Part shown: positions 17,361-24,605 of the stretch, piece after piece | Numbering within the stretch: the first letter of the stretch is position 1 | Layout of the letters: each line of letters starts with the position of its first letter | NCBI GenBank assembly: GCA_014377785.1 | Contig: JACMOZ010000039.1 | Span: 1 to 53,583 of the forward strand | DNA from: Aeromicrobium sp. | Lineage (GTDB): Bacteria > Actinomycetota > Actinomycetes > Propionibacteriales > Nocardioidaceae | DNA length: 53,583 bases | Reading direction: 5' to 3' | Program-made: the position numbers and the translations under genes | The notes under the pieces: generated by a model | Database searches by the model: none | What the model was told of the DNA's origin: nothing | Seen by the model: only the letters and a program-made list of their open reading frames with translations

Positions 17361-18284
17361 ATGCCCAACCTCGACCTCAACTTGCCAAAGGGCACCGCGT
17401 TCGAGTGGTTTATCGCCCGGCCAAGCGCCATCCTCGGCATCATCGTCGTCGGGCTGCTGTTCCGCTGGTTCGTCCACCATCTGATCGACCGCATTGTCCG
17501 CCGCGCCAGTCACGGCAGCGTTCCGGGGATTCTCGCTAAGACCAAGGCCGGCGAATTTCTCTCCGACCTGCGTCCCGGGGTGTCCGAGCGACGCAAACAA
17601 CGCTCGATGACGATGGGAGCCCTTCTCAAAAGGATCGCGACAGGCTTCATCCTTACGGTCGCCATCCTGATGATTCTCGATCAGTTGCATTACAACATCG
17701 CTCCGCTTCTGGCCAGCGCGGGGATTCTGGGCGTCGCTTTTGGTTTCGGCGCTCAAAGCCTGGTCAAGGATTTCCTCTCCGGCATCTTCATGATCCTCGA
17801 GGACCAGTACGGCGTCGGCGACGCGGTCGATCTCGGCGAGGCAAGCGGCACCGTCGAAGCCGTCGGTTTGCGCGTCACCCGACTTCGGGACGTCAACGGC
17901 ACAGTCTGGTATGTCCGAAACGGCGAGATTCTCCGGGTTGGAAATCAAAGCCAGAACTGGGCCCGCACCGTCCTCGACATCACCGTCGCCTACGAGTCCG
18001 ACCTCGATCAGGTCCAGCAAATCCTCAAAGACGTGGCAACCGAATTGTTCGAAGACGAAAACTTCAAGGACGTCATCATCGAGCCGCCCGAAGTCTGGGG
18101 TGTTGAACGCTTCGACAAGGACGGCGTCGTCGTCCGGGTCGTCCTCAAGACCGCGCCCCTGCAGCAGTGGCTCGTCGCCCGCACGATGCGTGAACAGATC
18201 AAGAACCGTTTCGACCGGGCCGGCATCCGCATCCCCACGTCATTCCGCACGACCGCCGCTACAGAAGAGGCCGAAACCCCGTGA
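17361..18284 (+). CDS. mscS: Small-conductance mechanosensitive channel
   Basis: A 307-residue MscS-family channel that releases solutes on hypo-osmotic shock. It has an N-terminal membrane segment (ILGIIVVGLLFRWFV) and a second near 92-108. The pore helix and MscS core follow: LLASAGILGVAFGFGAQSLVKDFLSGIFMILEDQYGVGDAV (about 116-156), VEAVGLRVTRLRDVNGTVWYVRNGEI, then a beta-domain and alpha/beta C-terminus. The stop overlaps the globin GTG start (GTGA), so the two are co-expressed. Confidence 0.92.
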   Translation: MPNLDLNLPKGTAFEWFIARPSAILGIIVVGLLFRWFVHHLIDRIVRRASHGSVPGILAKTKAGEFLSDLRPGVSERRKQRSMTMGALLKRIATGFILTVAILMILDQLHYNIAPLLASAGILGVAFGFGAQSLVKDFLSGIFMILEDQYGVGDAVDLGEASGTVEAVGLRVTRLRDVNGTVWYVRNGEILRVGNQSQNWARTVLDITVAYESDLDQVQQILKDVATELFEDENFKDVIIEPPEVWGVERFDKDGVVVRVVLKTAPLQQWLVARTMREQIKNRFDRAGIRIPTSFRTTAATEEAETP

Positions 18285-18658
18285 CCCAAGCAACGTTTTA
18301 TGAATCCATCGGCGGCCACGACACAATCAAGTTGATCGTCGACACGTTTTATGAAGGCGTCGCGTCCGACGAAATCCTCCGGCCGATGTATCCCGAAGCC
18401 GATCTCGGTCCAGCTGCCCTCCGCTTCACGATGTTCCTGGAGCAATATTGGGGAGGGCCGACGACATACTCCGAGCTTCGCGGCCATCCACGGCTCCGGA
18501 TGCGGCATGCGCCGTTCGAAGTGACCGCGGACGCTCGCGAACACTGGCTGACACATTTTCGGGCTGGCCTGGACAAGGCCGCGCTGCCACCAGAGCTCGA
18601 CGCCGAGTTCTGGGCCTATGTGCAGCACGCCGGGACGTTCATGATCAACTCGGAGTGA
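18281..18658 (+). CDS. glbO: Group II truncated hemoglobin
   Basis: A 125-residue truncated globin of the TrHbO type, an oxygen- or NO-related haem protein. FYESIGGHDTIKLIVDTFYEGVASDEILRPMYP, LRFTMFLEQYWGGPTTYSE, the proximal His in LRMRHAPFEV (near 70) and the Trp in AEFWAYVQHAG are all family landmarks. GTG start inside the mscS stop. It ends just before copy 3 of the palindrome family. Confidence 0.92.
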   Translation: MTQATFYESIGGHDTIKLIVDTFYEGVASDEILRPMYPEADLGPAALRFTMFLEQYWGGPTTYSELRGHPRLRMRHAPFEVTADAREHWLTHFRAGLDKAALPPELDAEFWAYVQHAGTFMINSE

Positions 18659-18683
18659 GCTTGCGAACGCAGGCCTGACGCTG

Positions 18684-18742
18684 CTGAGAGTGACGTTTGG
18701 CGACCAAATGACGGCGTGTCGCCTGCCAAACGTCACGGTCAG
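18684..18742. terminator. Interrupted palindrome, copy 3 of the GTGACGTTTGG family
   Basis: Arms CTGAGAGTGACGTTTGG (18684-18700) and its near complement (18726-18742), 15 of 17 matching, with a 25-bp spacer. It sits between convergent genes. The stop codon of the thioesterase gene (18739-18741) lies within the right arm. Confidence 0.65.
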
Positions 18743-19524
18743 GAGTTGGGGAGTGACGCGCTGAGTTGCGCTTTCTCATCCTCGGATAGTTTGCGCGACT
18801 TCTGGGTCGACATGTCGAAGCCGACCAAAGTTGCCTCGCACGTAGCAAAGAGCTCGTCACCGTCGGCGAGGTGCGAGCTGATCCGCATTGAGGAGTTGCC
18901 AACGCCGGAAATCCAGGACGAGATCAGCCACGGCTCGGGTCGCCAGTGGATCGGGCGGTGATAATCGACGGTCAGTTTCCCCACGACAAAGTTTCCAGCA
19001 GCGTGCCGATCTAGCAATCTGGCGAAATGCAGGATGCGCGATTCCTGAAACAGTTCAAAAACATTCGCCGGCGTGACGTGGCCGGAGCCATCGAGGTCGG
19101 CGCGGCGCACTTGCCCGCTGTAGACCGGACCGGTACGAGGCTTGGCGAAGCGCATCGTCAGCGCCCCGAAGTCCGTAGTGACCCTGGAGAACACCTTGCC
19201 TGCCGCGCAGATTTCCTGCACGATCCGACCATTGGCGACAACACTGGAAATACGTATGGGGTTGGGGCTCAGCAGCAGCGGTCGCAGGAAATCGACATCG
19301 ATCCGGGTGATGTCCGCGTCTCCGGGAACGGCGCCTTCGGCGATGAGTTGGCCCGTCGCTTCAAGAGCGAAATCGACATAGCGGACATTGTTGACGTGAT
19401 TCAGGGTGTCGAGGTCGCCCCAGCGCAATTGCACGTTGTGATCAGGCACTGCGTGATCAGGCGCTGTGTAATCACGCGCTGTGTAATCAGGCGCCAGGTA
19501 ATCAGCCATTGCGAAGTCGTTCAT
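18739..19524 (-). CDS. Acyl-CoA/acyl-ACP thioesterase (double hotdog)
   Basis: A 261-residue protein with two hotdog domains. The first has HNVQLRWGDLDTLNHVNNVRYVDFALEATGQL (about 28-60). The second has SGQVRRADLDGSGHVTPANVFELFQESRILHFARLL (about 136-170). It probably hydrolyses acyl thioesters made by the neighbouring fatty acid machinery. It is the third gene of the carboxyltransferase/biotin carrier operon, 12 bp after the carrier gene. The N-terminus is odd: residues 8-27 are a low-complexity 5-residue repeat (DYLAP, DYTAR, DYTAP, DHAVP) made by a 15-bp tandem DNA repeat. Confidence 0.8.
   Translation of the reverse strand: MNDFAMADYLAPDYTARDYTAPDHAVPDHNVQLRWGDLDTLNHVNNVRYVDFALEATGQLIAEGAVPGDADITRIDVDFLRPLLLSPNPIRISSVVANGRIVQEICAAGKVFSRVTTDFGALTMRFAKPRTGPVYSGQVRRADLDGSGHVTPANVFELFQESRILHFARLLDRHAAGNFVVGKLTVDYHRPIHWRPEPWLISSWISGVGNSSMRISSHLADGDELFATCEATLVGFDMSTQKSRKLSEDEKAQLSASLPNS
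19438..19507 (-). repeat. 15-bp tandem repeat, about 4.5 units
   Basis: Units starting at 19438, 19453, 19468, 19483 and 19498 share the pattern GTRATCAGGCGCTGT. They encode the repeated D(Y/H)xAP text at the thioesterase N-terminus without breaking the frame. Confidence 0.8.
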
Positions 19525-19536
19525 GCGCCGATCTTG

Positions 19537-19758
19537 TCAGACAGCGTCGCCGACAATCGCGATGACGTCGCCTTCCTGAACGATCGTGCCCTCTTTGGCG
19601 ACGATCGACGCGATGGTCCCGTCGGCTTCGGCGAAGACCGGAATTTCCATCTTCATCGTTTCGAGTACGGCGATCGTGTCGCCTTTGGCAACAGCGTCAC
19701 CAACGTGCGCGAGGATCTTCCACACATTGGCGACGATGTCTGCTTTGGCCTCATACAT
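19537..19758 (-). CDS. Biotin carrier domain protein
   Basis: A 73-residue stand-alone biotinyl domain, the usual size for actinobacterial biotin/lipoyl carrier proteins. The biotinylated Lys lies in ETMKMEIP near residue 37, with the partner hairpin ADGTIASIVAKEGTIVQEGDVIAIV. It should carry carboxyl groups to the carboxyltransferase gene just upstream. Start ATG at 19758 overlaps that gene's stop by 8 bp (ATGTATGA). No biotin carboxylase gene is in this window, so that subunit must be encoded elsewhere. Confidence 0.85.
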   Translation of the reverse strand: MYEAKADIVANVWKILAHVGDAVAKGDTIAVLETMKMEIPVFAEADGTIASIVAKEGTIVQEGDVIAIVGDAV

Positions 19759-21280
19759 GGGCGACAGAGCCATGGGCGACAGAGCCATGCGAGTCGGCTT
19801 CATGGGACAAAAGGAGCAAGGCATCGGCCATACGACTGCGGGTTTCCTCGGGAAGGATCACGTCGTCGACGATACCGGCTTCGGCCGCCAGGTAGGGGCG
19901 AGCAACTTGTTCGCGGTAGTCCGCGGCGAGTGCGTCGCGCAGTTCGGTCGGGTTGTCAGAGGCCTTGAGCGCGCGACGGTGCAGCAGCGCAACCGCGCCG
20001 CCTGGTCCCATCACGGCGATCTCCGAATTCGCCCAGGCCCAGCTGAAGTCCGCACCGAGCGAGCTCGCACCCATGGCGATGTAGGCGCCGCCGTAGGCCT
20101 TGCGCACGACGACGGTCAGCCGCGGTGTCGGGGCTTCGACGTAGGCCTTGGGAACCTTGGCGCCATGAGTGATGACGCCGCGCTTCTCCTCGACGGTCCC
20201 GGGCAGGAAGCCGGGCACGTCGACGAACGTGAGGATAGGGAGGCCAAAGCGACCGCAGAACTCAACAAAACGGGCAATCTTGACCGAAGCCTTCGAATCG
20301 AGAATGCCGCCGCGCGAATTGGGCTGGCTGGCCACAACGCCGACGGGTCGGCCTTCGAGCCGGCCGAAGAGCGTAAGGACACTCGTGCCGTAGGTCGGTG
20401 AGAGTTCGAAACGCGGCCCGGCATCGAGGACACCGTCGAGCAGTTTGTTCATGTCGAATACGACGCTCGTACGTTCGGGCACGAGGCGCGGGAGTTCGAA
20501 TTCTGCGTCAATGTTGGGCGCGATTGGGGCGGTCTTCTTGACCGGCCCGTTGACTCGCGGCGGGAGGAACGACAGCAGCAGGCGCGCGGCGGCGAATGCA
20601 TCGGATTCGGTGTCAACCTCGAGGTGGGCTACGCCGCTTTCTTTCGTATGGAGCAGCGAACCGCCGATGTCATCGGGATGTGCATCCTCACCGGTGGCGG
20701 CCTTGACGATCTCGGGTCCGGTCAGAAACATCTGCCCCTGACCCTTGACCATGATCGTCCAGTCGGTGAGGGCCGGTGAATAAGCGGCGGCACCGGCGCA
20801 TGGACCGAGGATGAGGGAGATTTGCGGGATTTTCTGCTGGGCCATCACGTTGTTGTGGAAGATGCCGCCACAGCCGTGCAGGGCATGAATTCCGTCATTG
20901 ATGTTGGCTCCACCCGAATCGTTGATGTAGACGATCGGGTAGCCCTTGTCGATGGCCAGACGTTGAGCACGCATGACCTGCTCGGCGAAGATGCGGCCAA
21001 TCGCACCGCTGGCGATGGCGGCATCGTGGCTCGCGACGACAACCGGGTGACCACTGGTCATACCCCAACCAATAATCACACCGCTGCCACCGGTCTCATT
21101 CGCCTTGCGTAAAGGCGAAATCTCGACAAAGGAACCGGCATCGACGAGCATCTCGGCGCGTTCGCGTGCCGTGAATTCACGGACACCCTTGGGCTCAGTC
21201 CGTGACAAGCGCTCGCGGCGACGGTGGGCGAGCACTTCGCGTGGGCCCGTCGATACGGGGCTGGCGTCGAGTTGAGTCAT
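19751..21280 (-). CDS. Acyl-CoA carboxylase carboxyltransferase (beta) subunit
   Basis: A 509-residue carboxyltransferase with both crotonase-type halves. The N half has YINDSGGANINDGIHALHGCGGIFHNN and LILGPCAGAAAYSPALTDWTIMV. The C half has GRPVGVVASQPNSRGGILDSKASVKIARFVEFC, VDVPGFLPGTVEEKRGVITHGAKV and RKAYGGAYIAMGAS. It transfers CO2 from the biotin carrier to acetyl-CoA or propionyl-CoA; the promoter shared with fas suggests acetyl-CoA to malonyl-CoA. A 15-bp duplication near the end (19756-19785) repeats SVAHG. Divergent from fabG across about 190 bp of regulatory DNA. Confidence 0.9.
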   Translation of the reverse strand: MTQLDASPVSTGPREVLAHRRRERLSRTEPKGVREFTARERAEMLVDAGSFVEISPLRKANETGGSGVIIGWGMTSGHPVVVASHDAAIASGAIGRIFAEQVMRAQRLAIDKGYPIVYINDSGGANINDGIHALHGCGGIFHNNVMAQQKIPQISLILGPCAGAAAYSPALTDWTIMVKGQGQMFLTGPEIVKAATGEDAHPDDIGGSLLHTKESGVAHLEVDTESDAFAAARLLLSFLPPRVNGPVKKTAPIAPNIDAEFELPRLVPERTSVVFDMNKLLDGVLDAGPRFELSPTYGTSVLTLFGRLEGRPVGVVASQPNSRGGILDSKASVKIARFVEFCGRFGLPILTFVDVPGFLPGTVEEKRGVITHGAKVPKAYVEAPTPRLTVVVRKAYGGAYIAMGASSLGADFSWAWANSEIAVMGPGGAVALLHRRALKASDNPTELRDALAADYREQVARPYLAAEAGIVDDVILPEETRSRMADALLLLSHEADSHGSVAHGSVAHV

Positions 21281-21296
21281 TCCGGCTCCTTGAACA

Positions 21297-21338
21297 TGAG
21301 GTTTTCCTCAACTATACATGAACATGAGGATTTCCTCG
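21297..21338 (-). promoter_or_regulatory. Paired TGAGG-N4-CCTCA operators ahead of the carboxylase operon
   Basis: Two 14-bp palindromes, TGAGGTTTTCCTCA (21297-21310) and TGAGGATTTCCTCG (21325-21338), lie 17-58 bp upstream of the carboxyltransferase start. The first is identical, over 17 bp including the following ACT, to the outer site upstream of fas at 33778. Confidence 0.65.
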
Positions 21339-21410
21339 CTTTCTACCCAACTATTTTTTCGAGTCTTCAGCGCCCGTGCTGTACGCGCCCCCGATTGGTG
21401 CTGTACGTTT

Positions 21411-21426
21411 CTAAGCGAGCGCTTAG
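21411..21426. promoter_or_regulatory. TetR-type operator ahead of fabG
   Basis: CTAAGCGAGCGCTTAG is a near-perfect palindrome 45 bp upstream of the fabG start. Its reverse complement differs at one position from the site at 39923-39938 in front of the acyl-CoA dehydrogenase/TetR pair. Confidence 0.6.
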
Positions 21427-21470
21427 TGGATCGGCGCCGGACCTGACTTTTGGAACACCAAGGAGTAACC

Positions 21471-22226
21471 GTGACCGAAAAACGCACAGCCATCGTGACC
21501 GGCGCGGCCCGAGGAATCGGCGCCGCCATTGCCAAACGACTGGCGAACGACGGCTATGCCGTGGGCGTCATCGATCTCGACGCAGCCGCCTGCACGACGA
21601 CCGTCGAGGCGATCACCGCGGCTGGCGGCAAGGCCCTCGCCGTCGGTGCCGACGTGAGTGACGCCGAGCAGGTCACGGCCGCGGTCGACCGCATCGCGTC
21701 CGAGCTTGGCGCACCGACAATTCTCATCAATAACGCCGGCATCCTGCGCGACAACCTGCTGTTCAAGATGTCGGTCGATGACTGGGACGCCGTGATGGGT
21801 GTGCACTTGCGCGGCGCCTTCCTCATGAGCAAGGCCTGCCAGAAGCACATGGTCGAGTCAAAATTCGGCCGCATCGTCAACCTGTCCAGCACCTCTGCCC
21901 TCGGCAACCGCGGGCAGGCCAACTACGCCGCGGCCAAGGCCGGCATGCAGGGCTTCACCAAGACCCTCGCTATCGAACTCGGCAAGTTCGGCATCACCGC
22001 CAACGCCATCGCGCCTGGCTTCATCCAGACTGACATGACGGCCGCGACCGCCGAGCGCATGAAGGTTCCCTTCGCGGACTTCATCAAGTTCAGCGCAGAG
22101 CAGATTCCGGTCGCGCGCGTCGGACAGCCTGAGGACATCGCCCATACGACGTCTTTCCTCGTCAGTGAAGGTGCGGGCTTCGTCTCCGGACAGGTCATCT
22201 ACGTCGCAGGCGGGCCCAAGGACTGA
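21471..22226 (+). CDS. fabG: 3-oxoacyl-ACP/CoA reductase (SDR)
   Basis: A 251-residue short-chain dehydrogenase that should reduce 3-oxoacyl thioesters with NAD(P)H. The cofactor motif is TGAARGIGAAIA (near 12). NNAGILRD (near 88) and the catalytic Ser-Tyr-Lys (NLSSTSALGNRGQANYAAAKAG, near 141-160) follow. The tail FVSGQVIYVAGGPKD is typical. GTG start at 21471 with AAGGAG 7 bp upstream. The TetR-type palindrome upstream and the following phosphotransferase and TetR genes suggest a lipid-breakdown or lipid-remodelling operon. Confidence 0.88.
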   Translation: MTEKRTAIVTGAARGIGAAIAKRLANDGYAVGVIDLDAAACTTTVEAITAAGGKALAVGADVSDAEQVTAAVDRIASELGAPTILINNAGILRDNLLFKMSVDDWDAVMGVHLRGAFLMSKACQKHMVESKFGRIVNLSSTSALGNRGQANYAAAKAGMQGFTKTLAIELGKFGITANAIAPGFIQTDMTAATAERMKVPFADFIKFSAEQIPVARVGQPEDIAHTTSFLVSEGAGFVSGQVIYVAGGPKD

Positions 22227-22383
22227 CATGAGCGAGCGCCAGCGAGCGAACAATGAGCACATCATGACGATGCCCTCGTATCATCACTTTTCCACGAGGG
22301 CAGCGGCATGACCGAGCGCCAGCGAGCGAACAATGAGCACATCATGACGATGCCCTCGTATCATCACTTTTCCACGAGGGCAT
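22227..22383 (+). repeat. 80-bp tandem direct repeat, two units
   Basis: The units 22227-22303 and 22307-22383 are almost identical at a period of 80 bp. Each contains GAGCGCCAGCGAGCGAACAA and a hairpin with a 9-bp stem (TGCCCTCGT..ACGAGGGCA). The unit fills the gap between fabG and the phosphotransferase gene. Confidence 0.9.
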
Positions 22384-22391
22384 TGTCATGA
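22228..22391 (+). other. Two possible 27-codon leader ORFs chained by ATGA overlaps
   Basis: Each repeat unit carries an open frame of 27 codons. One runs 22228-22311 and starts one base after the fabG stop. The other runs 22308-22391. The first ends in ATGA with the second, and the second ends in ATGA with the phosphotransferase start (22388). The peptides (about MSERQRANNEH..MPSYHHFSTRA) match no family I know. They may be translated to keep ribosomes flowing through the hairpins, or be chance frames of a repeat. Confidence 0.3.
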
Positions 22392-23425
22392 CCGAACCCC
22401 AAGGGCTCGACCTGGGTGCACTGCGTGTCTGGCTTGACGCGCAAGTGCCCGAACTTGTCAACGGCGAACTCAGTGCGACGCTCATCACCGGCGGCAAGTC
22501 CAACCTGACCTATTCGGTCGGCGACGGCACCCAGGAATACGTCGTACGCCGCCCGCCGCTGGGCCATGTCCTCGCGACCGCGCACGACATGAGTCGTGAA
22601 TACACGGTCATGGCTGCTCTCGCGCCGACCGCGGTCCCGGTCCCGAAGATGCATGCCCTGTGCATGGACATCGACGTCATCGGCTCGCCGTTCTATGTCA
22701 TGGAGAAGGTCGCAGGCACGCCCTACAGCCGTGCCTCCGATCTCGCGATCCTCGGTGAGGATCGCACCAGGACGATCACCGAACGCATGGTGGACACACT
22801 CGTCGACCTTCACGCGGTCGACTATGCCGCCATCGGTCTTGCCGACTTCGGCCGTCCCGAGGGTTATCTCGGCCGGCAACTCCGCCGGTGGAAGAAACAG
22901 CTCGACTCCTCGCGCAGCCGCGACCTAGCGGGGATGGACGAACTCATCGCCGGCCTCTCCGCCAGTGTGCCCGCCGAATCCGGCGCCACAATAGTCCACG
23001 GCGATTTCCGGCTTGACAACCTTCTCGTCGACACCCTGCCCAACGGAGGTGGCGACCAGATCACGGCCGTACTCGACTGGGAAATGTCGACTCTCGGCGA
23101 TCCGCTCACCGACCTTGCCGTGCTCCTCGCTTACCAGCAAATGGGGGAGAGCGGGCCGGCTACCCAGGCAAACGTGGTGACAGACGCACCTCGCGCACCG
23201 GGCTATTTGTCGCGCGATGAGATCACCGCGCGGTATGCGGCCAGGTCCGGCAGAGACGTGAGCGAACTCGGTTTTCATTTGGGTCTGGCGTTCTTCAAAC
23301 TCGCGGTGATCCTCGAGGGAATCCATTATCGCCATTCGCACGGTCAGACCGTGGGCACCGGCTTCGACGGAATCGGCGATAGGATCGTGCCGCTTATCGA
23401 CGCAGGTCGTGCCGCTATTCGCTAG
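22388..23425 (+). CDS. Phosphotransferase family protein (APH fold, ACAD10/11-like kinase domain)
   Basis: A 345-residue aminoglycoside-phosphotransferase-fold protein. The N-terminal ATP-binding part has ITGGKSNLTYSVGDGTQEYVVRRPP. The catalytic loop is IVHGDFRLDNLLV (near 200), followed by the metal-binding VLDWEMSTLGDPLTDLA (near 222). This type is commonly linked with acyl-CoA dehydrogenases in actinobacteria and probably phosphorylates a hydroxy-acyl thioester. Antibiotic resistance is unlikely here. The ATG overlaps the upstream small frame, and tetR follows 9 bp after the stop. Confidence 0.85.
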   Translation: MTEPQGLDLGALRVWLDAQVPELVNGELSATLITGGKSNLTYSVGDGTQEYVVRRPPLGHVLATAHDMSREYTVMAALAPTAVPVPKMHALCMDIDVIGSPFYVMEKVAGTPYSRASDLAILGEDRTRTITERMVDTLVDLHAVDYAAIGLADFGRPEGYLGRQLRRWKKQLDSSRSRDLAGMDELIAGLSASVPAESGATIVHGDFRLDNLLVDTLPNGGGDQITAVLDWEMSTLGDPLTDLAVLLAYQQMGESGPATQANVVTDAPRAPGYLSRDEITARYAARSGRDVSELGFHLGLAFFKLAVILEGIHYRHSHGQTVGTGFDGIGDRIVPLIDAGRAAIR

Positions 23426-23434
23426 TCTGAGACC

Positions 23435-24076
23435 GTGATGACGGTAGAGATCCTCGAGCCGCGTCGTCGGCCCACTCAGGAGCGAAGCCAGCTCAAGTTC
23501 GATCAGTTGTTGCAGGTCTCGCGCGACCTTCTCATCGAGGTTGGCTTTGAGTCGTTCACGTGTGAAGAGGTTGCCCATCGCGCCCAATTGCCAATCGGCA
23601 CTCTTTATCAGTTTTTCCAGAACAAATACGTCATAGTATGCGAGCTCGACCGTCAGGATGCCATCGCGGTCAAGGCCGAACTCGCCGCATTCGGCAAGGA
23701 ACTCCCCAGTCTCGACTGGTTGCGGTTCCTGGCCAAACTCGTCGACCACATGGCCGTCCTTTGGGCGAAAGACCCGTCCCGTCGCGCGGTCTGGTTGGCC
23801 GTGCAGTCGACTCCTGCGACGAGGGCAACGGCGGCCGTCATGGAGCGTGAACTTGCCGCCGAAGTCGCCTACATTCTCGGCCCGCTGACCCCGAAGACTC
23901 CGCGGGATCGCCGCAAAATCATTGCCGAGGTCATCGTCCACGTGGTCTATTCGATGCTCAACTTCTCGATCCGCGACGGCCAGTCCCACAGCGAAGCCGT
24001 GATGGAACTGAAACGACTCTTGGGCGCCTACCTCATCGGCGCCGAAGGCACCTGGGTGCCCAAAGACGAAAAGTAG
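23435..24076 (+). CDS. TetR family regulator
   Basis: A 213-residue repressor-type protein. The N-terminal helix-turn-helix is RSQLKFDQLLQVSRDLLIEVGFESFTCEEVAHRAQLPIGTLYQFFQNKYVIV (about 18-69), followed by an all-helical ligand domain. Starts GTG-ATG at 23435/23438. It is the last gene of the fabG operon, so it may be autoregulated through the palindrome at 21411 and sense an acyl-CoA. Its recognition helix (PIGTLYQFFQNK) differs from that of the TetR at 40018. Confidence 0.85.
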   Translation: MMTVEILEPRRRPTQERSQLKFDQLLQVSRDLLIEVGFESFTCEEVAHRAQLPIGTLYQFFQNKYVIVCELDRQDAIAVKAELAAFGKELPSLDWLRFLAKLVDHMAVLWAKDPSRRAVWLAVQSTPATRATAAVMERELAAEVAYILGPLTPKTPRDRRKIIAEVIVHVVYSMLNFSIRDGQSHSEAVMELKRLLGAYLIGAEGTWVPKDEK

Positions 24077-24098
24077 CCTCCTCCCGTCCCCTACTCGG

Positions 24099-24209
24099 CG
24101 GTTTAACACGAGGCGAGCTTTCCGGTCACTCATACCGCGGGAAACCATCACCCCACGTGGGAAGTTTCCCGCGCGACATGGCTGTTTGCCGAGGCCTCGT
24201 GGTAAACCG
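24099..24209. terminator. Nested palindrome between convergent tetR and acpS
   Basis: Outer arms CGGTTTAACACGAGGC (24099-24114) and GCCTCGTGGTAAACCG (24194-24209) match in 15 of 16 positions. A second stem GCGGGAAAC..GTTTCCCGC and a central CCCACGTGGG palindrome lie inside. The acpS stop follows immediately. A bidirectional terminator is likely. Confidence 0.6.
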
Positions 24210-24605
24210 TCAAGGGAGACTGGACATGACGACGTATGCCGTGGCGTAGTCGCCGTCGTGGCTCAGGGACAACTGGAAATCGACGTCGGGCAGCAGCTTG
24301 GCGACCTCCCCGTGGAGTTTGATCCGGGGCCTCCCCCAGGCATCGGTGACGACCTCGATCAGGTGGAAAACGGAATCCTTGGTCACCGGAGCTTCGCCCC
24401 AAACGCTTGCCGACCACGCCTTGATGACCGCTTCCTTGGCGGCCCACCGGGCGGCGAAGTGACGTGCAGGGAGAGAGCCCTTTCGTTGCACATCACTCCG
24501 CTCGCCAGTTGTGAACACCGCATCGAATCCGGTGCCGGGCCGCTGTATCTGGTCCTCGAATGAGGGGATGTGGACCAGATCGACGCCGACTCCGAGGACC
24601 GTCAT
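24210..24605 (-). CDS. acpS: Holo-[acyl-carrier-protein] synthase
   Basis: A 131-residue phosphopantetheinyl transferase. GVGVDLVHIPSFE at residues 4-16 has the metal-binding Asp. ARHFAARWAAKEAVIKAW (near 47) has the second metal site and CoA-binding residues. LSLSHDGDYATAYVV closes the protein. It should activate the carrier domain of the adjacent fatty acid synthase. The ATG at 24605 overlaps the fas stop (ATGA), so the modifying enzyme is made in step with its giant substrate, as in mycobacteria. Confidence 0.93.
   Translation of the reverse strand: MTVLGVGVDLVHIPSFEDQIQRPGTGFDAVFTTGERSDVQRKGSLPARHFAARWAAKEAVIKAWSASVWGEAPVTKDSVFHLIEVVTDAWGRPRIKLHGEVAKLLPDVDFQLSLSHDGDYATAYVVMSSLP

Noticed and set aside
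22227-22383. CRISPR array
   Set aside because: There are only two 80-bp direct units with no spacers and no cas genes anywhere in the window.
22388-23425. Aminoglycoside resistance gene
   Set aside because: The fold is APH-like, but operon context (fabG, TetR) and text match the ACAD10/11-type kinases of lipid metabolism.
23435-24076. Assigning this TetR as FasR for the fas/acc operators
   Set aside because: It sits in the fabG operon, whose promoter has a different palindrome, and its sequence does not resemble the FasR proteins I recall.
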